The notes: generated by a model from the sequence alone, not told the origin. A DNA stretch of 55,210 nucleotides from Clostridiales bacterium (GCA_027365485.1 DAHXNH010000366.1:1-55210), one strand, 5' to 3'; shown: positions 1-8,525, numbered from the stretch's first letter. Numbers and translations are program-made.

Positions 1-2
1 CC

Positions 3-782
3 AACGAAGAAACCGTGGTCTTGCTTAACGCCGATCTCTATGGCGAACACGATGCCATCGTGTATTATGTCACCCATGCTTGGACCGTAGTCCGTCAACA
101 CGGTCAGCAAATCTTAGAAATTGCCAATGACGAAATGCGCCATTTTAAATGGCTGGGTCATGCCATTTCGCAACTGGGCGGGATCCCAGATTTGACCCCG
201 CCCTCGATTGGCCCTGTATCCACCGCTCAATCGGCATTGCAAACGGACGTTGATGCCGAAATTCATGCTATCCATCAATACCAAGAGCACACCGAACTCA
301 TCGACGATGCCAGGATTAAACAGCTCTTGCAGCGTATCGTCGTCGACGAACGCGACCATCTCCGACAATTTCAAGAACTATTGGATTCAACCCATGGTGA
401 ACCCGGATTTAGCCGCCCACCCGAGGATGATATGGCCCCCCTGGCTCAGAAATTGCAACAAACCATGCAGGCCGAATATCAGCAAATGATCGTCTATTTG
501 CTGCGTTCGTTTACCGAAGATCACACACGGCAACTCGGCCTCGACATGGAGGAACGGTCGATTGATGAGATGCGCCACATGGGATGGATCGGCCGTCACT
601 TAGGCGCTATCGGCGTGCAGGCAGATTTATCTGCCAATGAAATCCAAAACCTTGCGGCGGGCGAACAGAATGAATGGGCGCGGTATCAAGATATGAGGAT
701 TTGGGCGAAGGAGCATTTGCCCGCCCTGTTACCCACCATTGATCGCTTTTTGGCCCATGAAACCTACCATCTGCAATCGTAG
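3..782 (+). CDS. Ferritin-like diiron protein, 5' end outside window
   Basis: The reading frame is open to the window edge and residues before the first GTG (position 15) already fit the family, so the true start lies upstream. The visible 259 residues are helical and rich in Glu/His metal-ligand motifs: GEHDAI near the N-terminus, EIANDEMRHFKWLG, then VVDERDHLRQF, and a second related half with EYQQMIVYLLRSF and ERSIDEMRHMGWIGRHLG. The two ExxH-type halves suggest two ferritin-like four-helix bundles, as in bacterioferritin or rubrerythrin relatives. The likely role is binding or oxidising iron or reducing peroxide in the cytoplasm; the exact activity cannot be told from sequence. The stop is TAG at 780-782. 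No C-terminal rubredoxin Cys motif is present, so it is not a classical rubrerythrin. Confidence 0.8.
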   Translation, partial: NEETVVLLNADLYGEHDAIVYYVTHAWTVVRQHGQQILEIANDEMRHFKWLGHAISQLGGIPDLTPPSIGPVSTAQSALQTDVDAEIHAIHQYQEHTELIDDARIKQLLQRIVVDERDHLRQFQELLDSTHGEPGFSRPPEDDMAPLAQKLQQTMQAEYQQMIVYLLRSFTEDHTRQLGLDMEERSIDEMRHMGWIGRHLGAIGVQADLSANEIQNLAAGEQNEWARYQDMRIWAKEHLPALLPTIDRFLAHETYHLQS

Positions 783-1280
783 ACCGCGCCACGCGGGCAC
801 CTCTCATTCTCCGAGCATGCGGTCCGCGAAAGATGGGCCCATGGCTCCCGCTGACGCTTCTATCAGGTGGTCTCATCAATCCACCGGCTCTGCATTGACT
901 CGGTTTTCGCCAAAACCCGGCCGTCTTGGTGGATCATAGCGCCGCTCGGAGAGGTTTAACGTGAAACGGGTGGGTCGGAACATCGCCTTGCTCGCACTGA
1001 CCCACAAAATATCCGCCTGAACACCTAGTGGCAACCGAAAGCACATCTCTTGGATCCAAGATGAACCTCGTCATTAAGGTGATCAAAGCGATGACGCCCG
1101 GTCCATGCTTGGGATGAACGGAGAGACCCACGCAGCCCCCCTCGCTTTACCCCAAGCCGCTTGAGCCAGGAGGGTGGACTCCAAAGCGTAGCCGTCGGCA
1201 GTAATCTTCCGACGGCTACGCTCTGGTTGCCACTCATTGCGTCGGACTAACCTCCGGCATCGTTCATCAAGCAGGATGAC
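783..1280. other. Intergenic stretch, no convincing gene
   Basis: About 500 bases lie between two convergent genes. A GTG at 961 behind GGAGAGG opens only 19 codons and is probably chance or a gene remnant. The one clear structure is the perfect inverted repeat at 1185-1222, listed separately. Nothing else is recognisable. Confidence 0.6.
1185..1222. terminator. 14-bp perfect stem-loop downstream of the GH29 gene
   Basis: Arms AGCGTAGCCGTCGG (1185-1198) and its exact reverse complement (1209-1222) flank a 10-nt loop. It lies about 60 nt past the fucosidase stop on the minus strand and past the ferritin gene on the plus strand, as expected of a shared terminator. The T-tract is weak on both strands (CTTTGG on minus), so intrinsic termination is plausible but not certain. 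Confidence 0.5.
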
Positions 1281-2576
1281 TCAAATGGTGTCCTCGGTGT
1301 AATCCGTCCCTCCATGGAGCGGTGGGCAGTCGCTGGCGAAGCGGAACTGGGGCGGTTGGTCAAAGACCAGTTCAAACACTGATACGCCCAAATGCGGGTC
1401 TGGGGAATGCGGAGACAGGCCTTTTAAAATTAATCGGTGGTCGACCTGTTCAAAGGCAATGGGGGCCCCACTGGCCGCCATTCGTACGGCCTTTACTGGA
1501 TTCAGAAAGCCGCCGAGCACCATTTCCCCTTGATCCGGCCAAATCCACGTCCAAACCCAGACTCGTTGTTGACCGTCTGACGTGCTGCCCGTGACCCCGT
1601 TAGCGTGCACCGCGCAGGGAGGCTTGGTGCCGTACACCGCCTGACCGTTTTCGCGGAGCCAGCGTCCGACGGTTTGTAGCGGTGCATCCACTTCTTCCGG
1701 TACTGCGCCCTTAGGATCCGGCCCAATATTTAATAACAGGTTGCCTCCCCCCGCGGTCACCCGCTGCAACATACGCACGATCTGATGAGCATTGTAACTG
1801 TACGGAGCCGCCTGTTTGGAATCGACATAGCCCCAACTGATCCCATTGAAGGTCATACACGCTTCCCAATCCCCTGCACTCGGAGTCAGTTGCTCTTCCG
1901 GGGTAAAAAAATCTTCTGCCAGCAAACTGCGGTTGTTGATAATGATGTCAGGCTGCAGGGATCGCACCATTTGATTCATGGTCAAGGAGTTCCAGCCTTC
2001 GAAACTTTCCATGGGGCGAGCCACATCGTACCACAAAATATCGATTTTTCCGTAGTTTGTCATCAGTTCCCGATTGAGGGCATGAAGATAGTCGGTAAAG
2101 CGGGCACGGGCATCAGGATCAAAAGCGGCTCGGCCACCGTCAGGATGATGCCAGTCCATCAATGACGAATAAAACCCGACGCGCAAGCCAAATTCACGCG
2201 CTGCCTCGACGAACTCTCGCACAATATCTCGTTTAGGTCCAAGATTAACGCTATTATAAGGATTCACCTCGGAGTCCCACAAGCTAAATCCATCGTGATG
2301 GCGAGTCGTGAGCACCATGTACTTCATCCCCGCCGCCTGGGCTAGCCGCGCCCAGGCCCGGGGCGCTTCCGGTTCCGGGTGAAAGCGATCGGCCAGATGC
2401 TCGTAATCTCGCCGAGGAAAGTTTTCTAAGGCCATAGCCCATTCGTTGCGACCGAGGAGCGAATAGAGTCCAAAGTGCACGAACATGCCAAATCGGGCCT
2501 GGCGCCACCACGCCATGCGCTGTTCGCGGCTCTGGGCCACCGTCTGCTCATAGATTTCCCGGCTCATCCATTCCAT
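1281..2576 (-). CDS. GH29 alpha-L-fucosidase
   Basis: This 431-residue protein has the hallmarks of glycoside hydrolase family 29, retaining enzymes that release L-fucose. It shows the N-terminal barrel motif RFGMFVHFGLYS (about 28-39), the TTRHHDGFSLWDS motif (90-102) and IDILWYD, whose Asp184 is at the position of the catalytic nucleophile. No signal peptide is seen, so action in the cytoplasm on imported oligosaccharides is likely. The open frame extends 74 codons further upstream, but ATG at 2576 has a GGAGG site 6 nt before it and begins MEWMSREIYEQ, so I place the start there. The C-terminal 90 residues look like the usual beta-sandwich. The gene stands alone, divergent from the next gene. 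Specificity for fucose is inferred from family membership only. Confidence 0.88.
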   Translation of the reverse strand: MEWMSREIYEQTVAQSREQRMAWWRQARFGMFVHFGLYSLLGRNEWAMALENFPRRDYEHLADRFHPEPEAPRAWARLAQAAGMKYMVLTTRHHDGFSLWDSEVNPYNSVNLGPKRDIVREFVEAAREFGLRVGFYSSLMDWHHPDGGRAAFDPDARARFTDYLHALNRELMTNYGKIDILWYDVARPMESFEGWNSLTMNQMVRSLQPDIIINNRSLLAEDFFTPEEQLTPSAGDWEACMTFNGISWGYVDSKQAAPYSYNAHQIVRMLQRVTAGGGNLLLNIGPDPKGAVPEEVDAPLQTVGRWLRENGQAVYGTKPPCAVHANGVTGSTSDGQQRVWVWTWIWPDQGEMVLGGFLNPVKAVRMAASGAPIAFEQVDHRLILKGLSPHSPDPHLGVSVFELVFDQPPQFRFASDCPPLHGGTDYTEDTI

Positions 2577-3029
2577 CGTACGCCTCCATTTCATGATGCT
2601 TCGGTCAGGGTTGGCGATTAAGCCCTGCTGAGACCCTCGGATGACGGCACCGTCTCTCGCTGGTGCTTGCGTCATCATCAACTGAGTCTTATCCATGATG
2701 ATATCGATTCCGTGGTGAAGTTCAAGAACCGACTCTCTCCATGAACGACGGTCTGGGCCATGACAGATTGGTTCACCTAAACGACTCACCAGGCACACTT
2801 TTCTTGTTAGTGAACGGCCTCAGTCTTCGCAACACACACTCGGAGCGCATAAGCTTAAGCACAGATTTTAGGCTCTGAGCGCCGTTCCACGGCGCTCAGC
2901 ACGGCGCCCTGACGACTTTAAATCCCATCCCCCCCAGGCGCCGTCTGCACCAAAATGTTAACGGCAGCGTAACCGCCCCCATTGAGTTCCATAGGTTACA
3001 AAAAATCCCCAATCTGAGGAGGCGCGGCG
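2577..3029. other. Divergent intergenic region
   Basis: This region separates the divergent fucosidase and GNAT genes, so it should hold both promoters. No strong sigma-A pair was identified on either strand. It contains the 11-bp inverted repeat at 2875-2899 and an upstream in-frame but unlikely extension of the fucosidase frame (2577-2798). The SD GAGGAGG at the right end serves the GNAT gene. Confidence 0.5.
2875..2899. repeat. Perfect 11-bp inverted repeat
   Basis: CTGAGCGCCGT at 2875-2885 is followed by a 3-nt loop and its exact complement at 2889-2899. There is no T-run on the plus side; the minus side reads into a short A/T-rich stretch. It sits between divergent genes, so it may be an operator or a terminator-like hairpin. 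Confidence 0.5.
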
Positions 3030-3737
3030 ATGGATACCATCACGATCCGTCCGATCGAAACGATATCGGATTTGCCTAAAGTTTCGGCCCTAGAACAAGC
3101 CATTTGGGGCAACGACGATCCAGTCCCTACCTCGTTGCTCCGTGTCTTTATGGACTCGGGCGGCGAAGTATCGATCGCCTACACCGGCCATCACCCTGCC
3201 GAGGCGGTCGGATTTAGCATGTCCTTCGGCACGATTGGTCCCCGAGGACCCGTCTTATACTCCCATCAGACCGGCGTGTTAGCGGCGTACCGCGGCCGCG
3301 GTATTGGCCGGAGGCTGAAGCATCACCAAAATCAGTGGGCCGGTAGCCATGGCTATGGGCAAATCGCCTGGACTTTCGATCCGCTTCGCGTGGTCAACGC
3401 CTATTTTAATGTCGAGGTGCTCGGCGTCGATATCACCGCGTACCTTCCTAACTATTACGGTCCGCTCAATAGCCACATCAATCAAGGCTTGCCTACGGAC
3501 CGTCTTCACTGTGTATGGGCCGTGCCCATCCCGAGCCATCGAGCGAGCGAGGATCCTACCAACCTAAAAATCTACATCCCGTCCGACATTGCTACCCTAA
3601 AACGGGAAAACCCGTCGAAGGCCCTTCGCTGGCAACAAGCGGTCAGCCTCCAGTTCACAGCCGCCTTGAACCGCGGATTTCGAGTGGTTGGGGTGTCTAG
3701 AGGCCGCTATCCGTGCTATCGCCTCAAAAAATTTTGA
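3030..3737 (+). CDS. GNAT acetyltransferase, COG3375-like
   Basis: The 235-residue protein has a GNAT fold: the N-terminal strand-helix segment TITIRPIETISDLPKV, the acceptor-side motif around VGFSMSF, and motif A, VLAAYRGRGIGRRLKHHQ, which has the RGxGIG pyrophosphate loop that binds acetyl-CoA. The following segment IAWTFDPLRVVNAYFNVEVLG and TAYLPNYYG resembles predicted acetyltransferases of COG3375. The start ATG has GAGGAGG about 8 nt upstream. The substrate is unknown. It precedes the his operon in the same direction, but is separated by a hairpin and by the his promoter, so it is probably transcribed separately. Confidence 0.8.
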   Translation: MDTITIRPIETISDLPKVSALEQAIWGNDDPVPTSLLRVFMDSGGEVSIAYTGHHPAEAVGFSMSFGTIGPRGPVLYSHQTGVLAAYRGRGIGRRLKHHQNQWAGSHGYGQIAWTFDPLRVVNAYFNVEVLGVDITAYLPNYYGPLNSHINQGLPTDRLHCVWAVPIPSHRASEDPTNLKIYIPSDIATLKRENPSKALRWQQAVSLQFTAALNRGFRVVGVSRGRYPCYRLKKF

Positions 3738-3757
3738 TTGCCCAGCCGACCATGGAT

Positions 3758-3795
3758 TGACCTGACTGACCTGATTGAGTGAGTCAGTCAGGTCA
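3758..3795. repeat. TGAC/GTCA-rich stem-loop before the his operon
   Basis: The perfect 13-bp arms TGACCTGACTGAC (3758-3770) and GTCAGTCAGGTCA (3783-3795) flank a 12-nt loop. The arms are themselves made of iterated CTGA/TCAG units and continue as GTCAGTGACC to 3805, so several registers can pair. There is no T-run downstream. It may end GNAT transcription or serve as a regulator site. Confidence 0.6.
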
Positions 3796-3829
3796 GTCAG
3801 TGACCTAAAACCCTTCCTGGAGTCACACC

Positions 3830-3891
3830 TTGCCGCTTGATCGAATCATCGAGTACAATTGCTTTAGCACGATACTGCATTAGCGAGGTGA
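3830..3891 (+). promoter_or_regulatory. Promoter and leader of hisC (copy 1)
   Basis: A -35 TTGCCG (3830-3835), an 18-bp spacer and a -10 TACAAT (3854-3859) are followed by a short leader ending in the SD GAGGTGA (3885-3891). The stretch from the -10 to the SD is repeated almost exactly before hisZ, with the same -35 core and the same 18-bp spacing. Confidence 0.7.
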
Positions 3892-3898
3892 TGTGGCG

Positions 3899-4993
3899 GT
3901 GGTCGAACCCCGAGATGAAATCTTAACCATGCCGGGCTATACTCCCGGACGTTCTATCGAGATGGTGGCCCGCGAATTGGGATTGAAAGACGTCATTAAA
4001 CTGGCTTCGAACGAAAGTTTGTGGGGAACCTCCGAACGAGTATTAGCTGCAGCCTCTAGGAGTCTTTTAAGCCTGTATCAATATCCCGAAGTCGTGCCCC
4101 TCCCTCTCGTTGAACTGCTGGCAGAGCGTTCTGGCTTTTCTCCTGACGAGATTTTGGTTGGCAATGGTGCTGATGAACTCTTGCGTCTCGTGGCCGCGGT
4201 CTATGTGAGACCTGGGCAGCGAGTGCTTTACCCCACCCCCAGTTTTGCCGCCTATGCCTATGGCGCAAGCTTAATGGGAGCTCAAGGCGTCGCGGTCTCG
4301 TTGCAAGCCAATGGCGCTATGGACCTCGAGGCGATGGCTGACTGCATCAACTCTAACACCGCGTTAATTTATCTCTGCAGTCCCAACAATCCTACTGGCG
4401 CAATCTTTCGGCAAAGAGAATGGGATCACTTTTTAGAGCGCGTTGAGGGTCGCGCCTTGATTGTGGTCGATCAAGCCTACCGTGAGTTCGTCGACGATAA
4501 CGACTATGCACGGATTGAAGATGCCATTCACCAGGGGGTGGCGGTGGCTATGGTGCGAACTTTTTCTAAGCTCTACGGCTTGGCCGGAGCCCGCGTGGGA
4601 TGGGCCGCTGCCCCGGCCCGCGTCATCGACCTCATGCACCGCGTGCGCGAACCTTTTTCTCTCAATGCGGTCGGCATTGCCGCTGCCACCGAGGCTCTTC
4701 GTGACTGCGAGTATTTCGACCACGTTCTCCAAGAAACGTTGATGCTGCGCCGTTGGCTCCAGACAGAATTGACGAGGCGAGGGCTGACCGTACTAGAAAG
4801 CCAAGCAAACTTTTTGACCTTCGCCTGCCCAACCGATGCCACCGAGATGGCCCGGCGTTTAGAACAACAAGGCATCATTATTCGCCCCACCACCAGCTTT
4901 GGACTTCCTCAGCACTGCCGGGTCTCCATTGCTCCCAAACCCATGCTAGAACGTTTCTTACACGGGTTAGACCTCATCCTGGCCGAAACCTAA
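3899..4993 (+). CDS. hisC: Histidinol-phosphate aminotransferase
   Basis: This is a fold-type I PLP aminotransferase of about 364 residues that transaminates imidazole-acetol phosphate with glutamate in histidine synthesis. Visible features are the N-terminal YTPGRS, the substrate segment LASNESLWGTS, the GNGADELLRL helix, SPNNPTGAIF, VVDQAYREF, and the PLP lysine in TFSKLYGLAGARVGW. The C-terminal SFGLPQHCRVSIA includes the conserved arginine that binds phosphate. Two in-frame GTG codons are possible starts, 3893 and 3899. The SD GAGGTGA ends at 3891, so only 3899 has normal spacing (7 nt). It is the first gene of the his cluster and has its own promoter. A 73-nt gap to hisZ holds a second promoter copy. 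Confidence 0.93.
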   Translation: MVEPRDEILTMPGYTPGRSIEMVARELGLKDVIKLASNESLWGTSERVLAAASRSLLSLYQYPEVVPLPLVELLAERSGFSPDEILVGNGADELLRLVAAVYVRPGQRVLYPTPSFAAYAYGASLMGAQGVAVSLQANGAMDLEAMADCINSNTALIYLCSPNNPTGAIFRQREWDHFLERVEGRALIVVDQAYREFVDDNDYARIEDAIHQGVAVAMVRTFSKLYGLAGARVGWAAAPARVIDLMHRVREPFSLNAVGIAAATEALRDCEYFDHVLQETLMLRRWLQTELTRRGLTVLESQANFLTFACPTDATEMARRLEQQGIIIRPTTSFGLPQHCRVSIAPKPMLERFLHGLDLILAET

Positions 4994-5000
4994 CCGAGTC

Positions 5001-5063
5001 TTGCCCATTTTGGAGGATGCATGCTACAATCCACTTTAGCACGATAGCGTATTAGCGAGGTGA
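5001..5063 (+). promoter_or_regulatory. Promoter and leader of hisZ (copy 2)
   Basis: A -35 TTGCCC (5001-5006), an 18-bp spacer and a -10 TACAAT (5025-5030, preceded by TGC as in an extended -10) lead into a leader that differs from the hisC copy at only a few positions and ends in GAGGTGA (5057-5063). It lies in the 73-nt hisC-hisZ gap. Confidence 0.7.
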
Positions 5064-5066
5064 CTT

Positions 5067-5885
5067 ATGAAGACTTGGATGGCTCAGGCCCGCGATCAGT
5101 TTCGACAAACCAGCGCCCTGATTGGACAGTTGGATCATAAGGGATTTACTCCCGTCTCCACCGCACCTACGCACGATACCGAGGTGCGCCGAGATCACAC
5201 CCTAGCCATCATCGAACGCTTGGCATCCTGGTCACCCGAGGCTTTTGAGTATCCGCTCAAGGTCTTTTCCACCGGTCCGGTCTTCGCCCACGGAACCTGG
5301 GCCGAAAGCCTGGACGTGGAAGTGCTGGAAGATCCCATGGTCGATCCCGAAGCTATCATTTTCGACCTTTTAACCCACCTCATCTCTGAACGCTTTATCC
5401 CTCCGAGCAACCGGGATCTGGTGTTCGTGGCCGGTCACTTGGGCCTCTTGCGGACGCTCCTCACCCAAAGCCAATGGCTGCCCGAGGACATCTCGGCATT
5501 GGAACGGAACTTTGCGGAAGGACGGTTTAGCCAAGCCGAACGTTTCGTCGCCAAACGCAATCCGAACCTCTTGCCACTGTTCCGGCCGACGCCGCCGAGA
5601 GCCGTTCTCTCGCTGTTGGACTCGCTCCCCGGTGCCAGCACAGGAAGCGATGTTAAGGCGTTGACGGCGGTTCTTCCCTCCGTGGTCGACCATGTGCCTT
5701 CGGTCCTCTGGGATTTGAGCCTCACCGGGGCCTTTGCCTACTACTCCGGCCTTGTGTTTGCGCTCTATGCCCGGGGCCAGGGAGAAGCCCTCATAAAAGG
5801 GGGACGCTTTTCGGTGCACTATCAAGAGCGCCACTGGCAAGGTGCGGGGTTCACCATCGTGTTGCCCGAATGGTTTGCTTCGTAA
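5067..5885 (+). CDS. hisZ: ATP phosphoribosyltransferase regulatory subunit HisZ
   Basis: HisZ is a histidyl-tRNA-synthetase-like protein without tRNA-charging activity that forms a complex with short HisG and is needed for its activity and histidine feedback. This protein is 272 residues, clearly shorter than typical HisZ (about 320-400), and divergent. Class II synthetase-like traces remain: a motif-2-like RRDHTLAIIERLASW, SLDVEVLEDPMVDPEAII in the position of the E-rich segment, and a C-terminal TGAFAYYSGLVFALYARG followed by ALIKGGRFSVHY, which matches the HisA-type YYTG/GGRYD region. The identification rests on these and on its place directly before a short hisG. ATG follows GAGGTGA by 3 nt. 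hisG starts 32 nt after the stop. Confidence 0.82.
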   Translation: MKTWMAQARDQFRQTSALIGQLDHKGFTPVSTAPTHDTEVRRDHTLAIIERLASWSPEAFEYPLKVFSTGPVFAHGTWAESLDVEVLEDPMVDPEAIIFDLLTHLISERFIPPSNRDLVFVAGHLGLLRTLLTQSQWLPEDISALERNFAEGRFSQAERFVAKRNPNLLPLFRPTPPRAVLSLLDSLPGASTGSDVKALTAVLPSVVDHVPSVLWDLSLTGAFAYYSGLVFALYARGQGEALIKGGRFSVHYQERHWQGAGFTIVLPEWFAS

Positions 5886-5917
5886 GTCCGCTGTCGCTCA
5901 GAGAAGGGGGTAGATGC

Positions 5918-6544
5918 ATGGAACACTTTCACGATATTCGCGTGGCTCTCGCTAAAGGCCGCATCTTAGAACAACTGGTTCCGCGCTGGACCAAGGCCCA
6001 TCTTCCTTGGCCGATCGAGCCAGAAAGCCGCCAATTGTGGTTTTCTGGCGATGACGCCGGCCCTGGCGCAATGATTGTGCGCGGCCCTGACGTACCTACG
6101 CTGGTCGCCCGCGGAGCCGCAGATCTCGGTATCGTCGGCACCGACCTCTTGGTGGAGCGAGGCATGCAAGGGGTCTTGGAAGTGGGCGACCTGGATCTGG
6201 CCGAATGTCGGGTCGTGTTAGCTGGCACCAGCGGCAAGCGCCCTGACGGACCGTTCCGAGTCGCTAGCAAGTACCAGAAAATCACCCGCGACTATCTCGA
6301 CCGCAATCATTTCCAGGCGGACATTGTCCGTCTCTCTGGCAGTCTCGAACTGGCCCCGCTGATTGGGTTGGCCGCCTACATTGTCGACATCGTGGAGACT
6401 GGAGAAACCCTGCGCCAGCATCGTCTCATCGAGATAGAGACCATCATGACGTCACATGCCTGTCTCATCGCCAATCCGGCGCATTGGCGAGCCAAGCCGG
6501 AGGTCGTCACCATTCGCGATCGCCTGGTCCAGCACCTGGCCTGA
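5918..6544 (+). CDS. hisG: ATP phosphoribosyltransferase, short form
   Basis: HisG joins ATP and PRPP to give phosphoribosyl-ATP, the first step of histidine synthesis. The 208-residue protein is the short form that lacks the C-terminal regulatory domain, consistent with hisZ next door. Visible motifs are IRVALAKGRILEQL at the N-terminus, GADLGIVGTDLLVERG, and the C-terminal LIGLAAYIVDIVETGETLRQH, which carries the PRPP-binding loop region. The open frame reaches back to 5870 inside hisZ, but ATG at 5918 has GAAGGGGG 7 nt upstream and begins exactly at the conserved N-terminus. A 110-nt gap follows before hisD. Confidence 0.95.
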   Translation: MEHFHDIRVALAKGRILEQLVPRWTKAHLPWPIEPESRQLWFSGDDAGPGAMIVRGPDVPTLVARGAADLGIVGTDLLVERGMQGVLEVGDLDLAECRVVLAGTSGKRPDGPFRVASKYQKITRDYLDRNHFQADIVRLSGSLELAPLIGLAAYIVDIVETGETLRQHRLIEIETIMTSHACLIANPAHWRAKPEVVTIRDRLVQHLA

Positions 6545-6654
6545 CTAGGTTTTGTTCTTTTCCGCAGTCGTTTGCTCTATTTTGACACAGATATGTTTGC
6601 TTGGTTGCTTGGTTGGCCGACGTGGACTACCTACTCATAAAGGAGGACGACCCC

Positions 6655-7851
6655 TTGACCGATGTCCTTGAAATTCTTCGCCGCGTTCGCGAAGGCCGGG
6701 AACGCGCTGTGGTCGAGTATAACCTTATCTTCGATCAGGTAAGCATGACGCCTCACGACTTGGTCTACGATCCCTTCACGGTCGAGGTGGGGCTCCCCTC
6801 TCCTGCGATCCGGGAGGCCCTAGACGTGGCCATCGCCCGCATTCGCCGTTTTCATCGCGCGACCCGTCCCGCAGAAACCACGCAATTTGACGCCGACAAT
6901 GGTCTTGGCCTCAGTGAGAGGTGGATTGCTTTGGGTCGGGTCGGAGTCTATGCGCCTAACGGCGGTTATCCTCTAGTTTCCAGTCTTTTGATGACCGCTA
7001 TTCCTGCTCAAGAAGCGGGGGTAGAAGACATCGTGGTCGCCATTTCACCGCGCGGCAACTCCCGTACCCATCCGGTATGGAACTATGCCCTGAAACAGTT
7101 GGGTTGCCATCAAGTGCTGGCCGCTGGCGGGGCTCAGGCGATGGCGGCGCTGGCTTACGGAATCGACGGGCTGAAGCCCGTGGATCTGATTGCAGGCCCC
7201 GGCAACCGCTACGTAACCGCAGCCAAACAAGCCTTATCCGCCGAAGGAGTCGTCGGTATCGACCTCTTGGCCGGTCCTTCGGAAGTGCTCATCATCGCCG
7301 ATGGCAGTGCCCACCCCGAATTCGTTGCCTACGACCTGTTGTCCCAAGCCGAGCACGCCGAAGATGCCAGTGCGATTTTGCTCAGTTGGGATCAGGCATT
7401 ATTAACGGCAGTCGAAACGCTGACCCAAAACGCCCGAGCGGCTGACCCCAATCGTGCTCTCGGCCGCATCCGCTTCGAGCTCGTGGCCGATCCCGAGTCG
7501 GCAGTGGATCGACTGAACCAGATTGCGCCTGAACACGCCGGATTGGTTGGTGCCGATGCCGAAGCTCTGGCACCTAAGGTGCGCACAGCCGGAGCGCTGT
7601 TCATTGGAGCCATGGCTGGTCAAGCGTTGGGCGACTATGTGGCTGGACCCAGCCACGTCCTCCCCACAGGCGGCACCGGCCGATTTCTCTCGGGCCTTTC
7701 CACCCGGACGTTTATGCGCCGGATGTCTGTCATCGAAGCGCGCGGCCAATTGCGCTCCGATCTGCTCGACCACGGTGCGACTCTCGCGGAATTGGAAGGT
7801 CTTCGCTTTCATCAGCAGTCGCTCTTGATACGAAAACCTCCAATCGGTTAG
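6655..7851 (+). CDS. hisD: Histidinol dehydrogenase
   Basis: HisD oxidises histidinol to histidine with two NAD and a zinc ion, the last two steps of the pathway. Motifs: RVGVYAPNGGYPLVSSLLM, ALAYGIDGLKPVDLIAGPGNRYVTAAK, the zinc-site segment SQAEHAEDASAIL, and QIAPEHAGLV with the catalytic Glu-His pair. The frame is open to 6601, but TTG at 6655 has AAGGAGG 8 nt upstream, giving 398 residues (family about 430; the shortening is at the N-terminus). The 110-nt gap after hisG contains a perfect TTGACA at 6582-6587 without an obvious -10, so an internal promoter is possible but unproven. Confidence 0.95.
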   Translation: MTDVLEILRRVREGRERAVVEYNLIFDQVSMTPHDLVYDPFTVEVGLPSPAIREALDVAIARIRRFHRATRPAETTQFDADNGLGLSERWIALGRVGVYAPNGGYPLVSSLLMTAIPAQEAGVEDIVVAISPRGNSRTHPVWNYALKQLGCHQVLAAGGAQAMAALAYGIDGLKPVDLIAGPGNRYVTAAKQALSAEGVVGIDLLAGPSEVLIIADGSAHPEFVAYDLLSQAEHAEDASAILLSWDQALLTAVETLTQNARAADPNRALGRIRFELVADPESAVDRLNQIAPEHAGLVGADAEALAPKVRTAGALFIGAMAGQALGDYVAGPSHVLPTGGTGRFLSGLSTRTFMRRMSVIEARGQLRSDLLDHGATLAELEGLRFHQQSLLIRKPPIG

Positions 7852-7925
7852 CCCCCGGCCGTTGGCTGATTGGCTGGACAGCATCTTCTCGCCCCAAGGT
7901 TGAGATTTTTAAAGGAGGATAGCTT

Positions 7926-8525
7926 ATGAGTACCCGTCGAAGCCATCGCGTGAAGCGCACCACCCGCGAAACCGACATCACCCTGACGCTTGACCTGGAT
8001 GGTCCGCTCGCTGATCCCCAGATTAACACCGGCCTGCCTTTATTTGATCATTTCCTCTCTGCCTTCGCTCAGCACAGTGGCTACGGCATGGATCTTAAGG
8101 CCACGGGCGATCTAGCCGTCGATCCCCATCATTTGGTCGAAGATGTCGGCATCGTTCTTGGCGATGCGCTTCAGGTTGCTCTCGGTGACCGTCGAGGGAT
8201 CCAACGCTTTGGACAGCGTTATTTGCCCATGGATGAAGCTCTAGTCTTAGTGGTTTTAGACATCTCAGGAAGAGGCCAGTTGTTCTGGTCTGGCCCCTTT
8301 CCCGACCGCCCGATCAACAATGTGGCGAGTGAAGTCTGGCCCGAATTCTTTAAGGGACTGGCGCAGCACGGCGGCCTTACGCTTCATCTCATTTGTCAAT
8401 TCGGAACCAATGCCCATCATGTTTACGAAGCTGCCTTCAAGGGACTGGGTCGGGCTTTAGCCGAGGCCACCCACAGCACCGGATCGGACGATATTCCCTC
8501 GACGAAAGGTTCGCTTACGGTTTGA
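7926..8525 (+). CDS. hisB: Imidazoleglycerol-phosphate dehydratase
   Basis: This 199-residue enzyme is the monofunctional Bacillota-type HisB that dehydrates imidazole glycerol phosphate to imidazole acetol phosphate using manganese. The duplicated metal motifs are present: the N-terminal R.TKET-like TRETDITL, the first DHFLSAFAQHSG, DPHHLVEDVGIVLG, then the second-half GTNAHHVYEAAFKGLGRAL. The C-terminus ends DIPSTKGSL, the usual HisB ending. ATG at 7926 has AAAGGAGG upstream. There is a 29-nt gap to hisH, whose leader again contains TTTTTAAAGGAG-like sequence. Confidence 0.96.
   Translation: MSTRRSHRVKRTTRETDITLTLDLDGPLADPQINTGLPLFDHFLSAFAQHSGYGMDLKATGDLAVDPHHLVEDVGIVLGDALQVALGDRRGIQRFGQRYLPMDEALVLVVLDISGRGQLFWSGPFPDRPINNVASEVWPEFFKGLAQHGGLTLHLICQFGTNAHHVYEAAFKGLGRALAEATHSTGSDDIPSTKGSLTV

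Noticed and set aside
961-1020. GTG-started 19-codon ORF behind GGAGAGG
   Set aside because: Too short, no motif, and no promoter or terminator assigned; SD may be chance.
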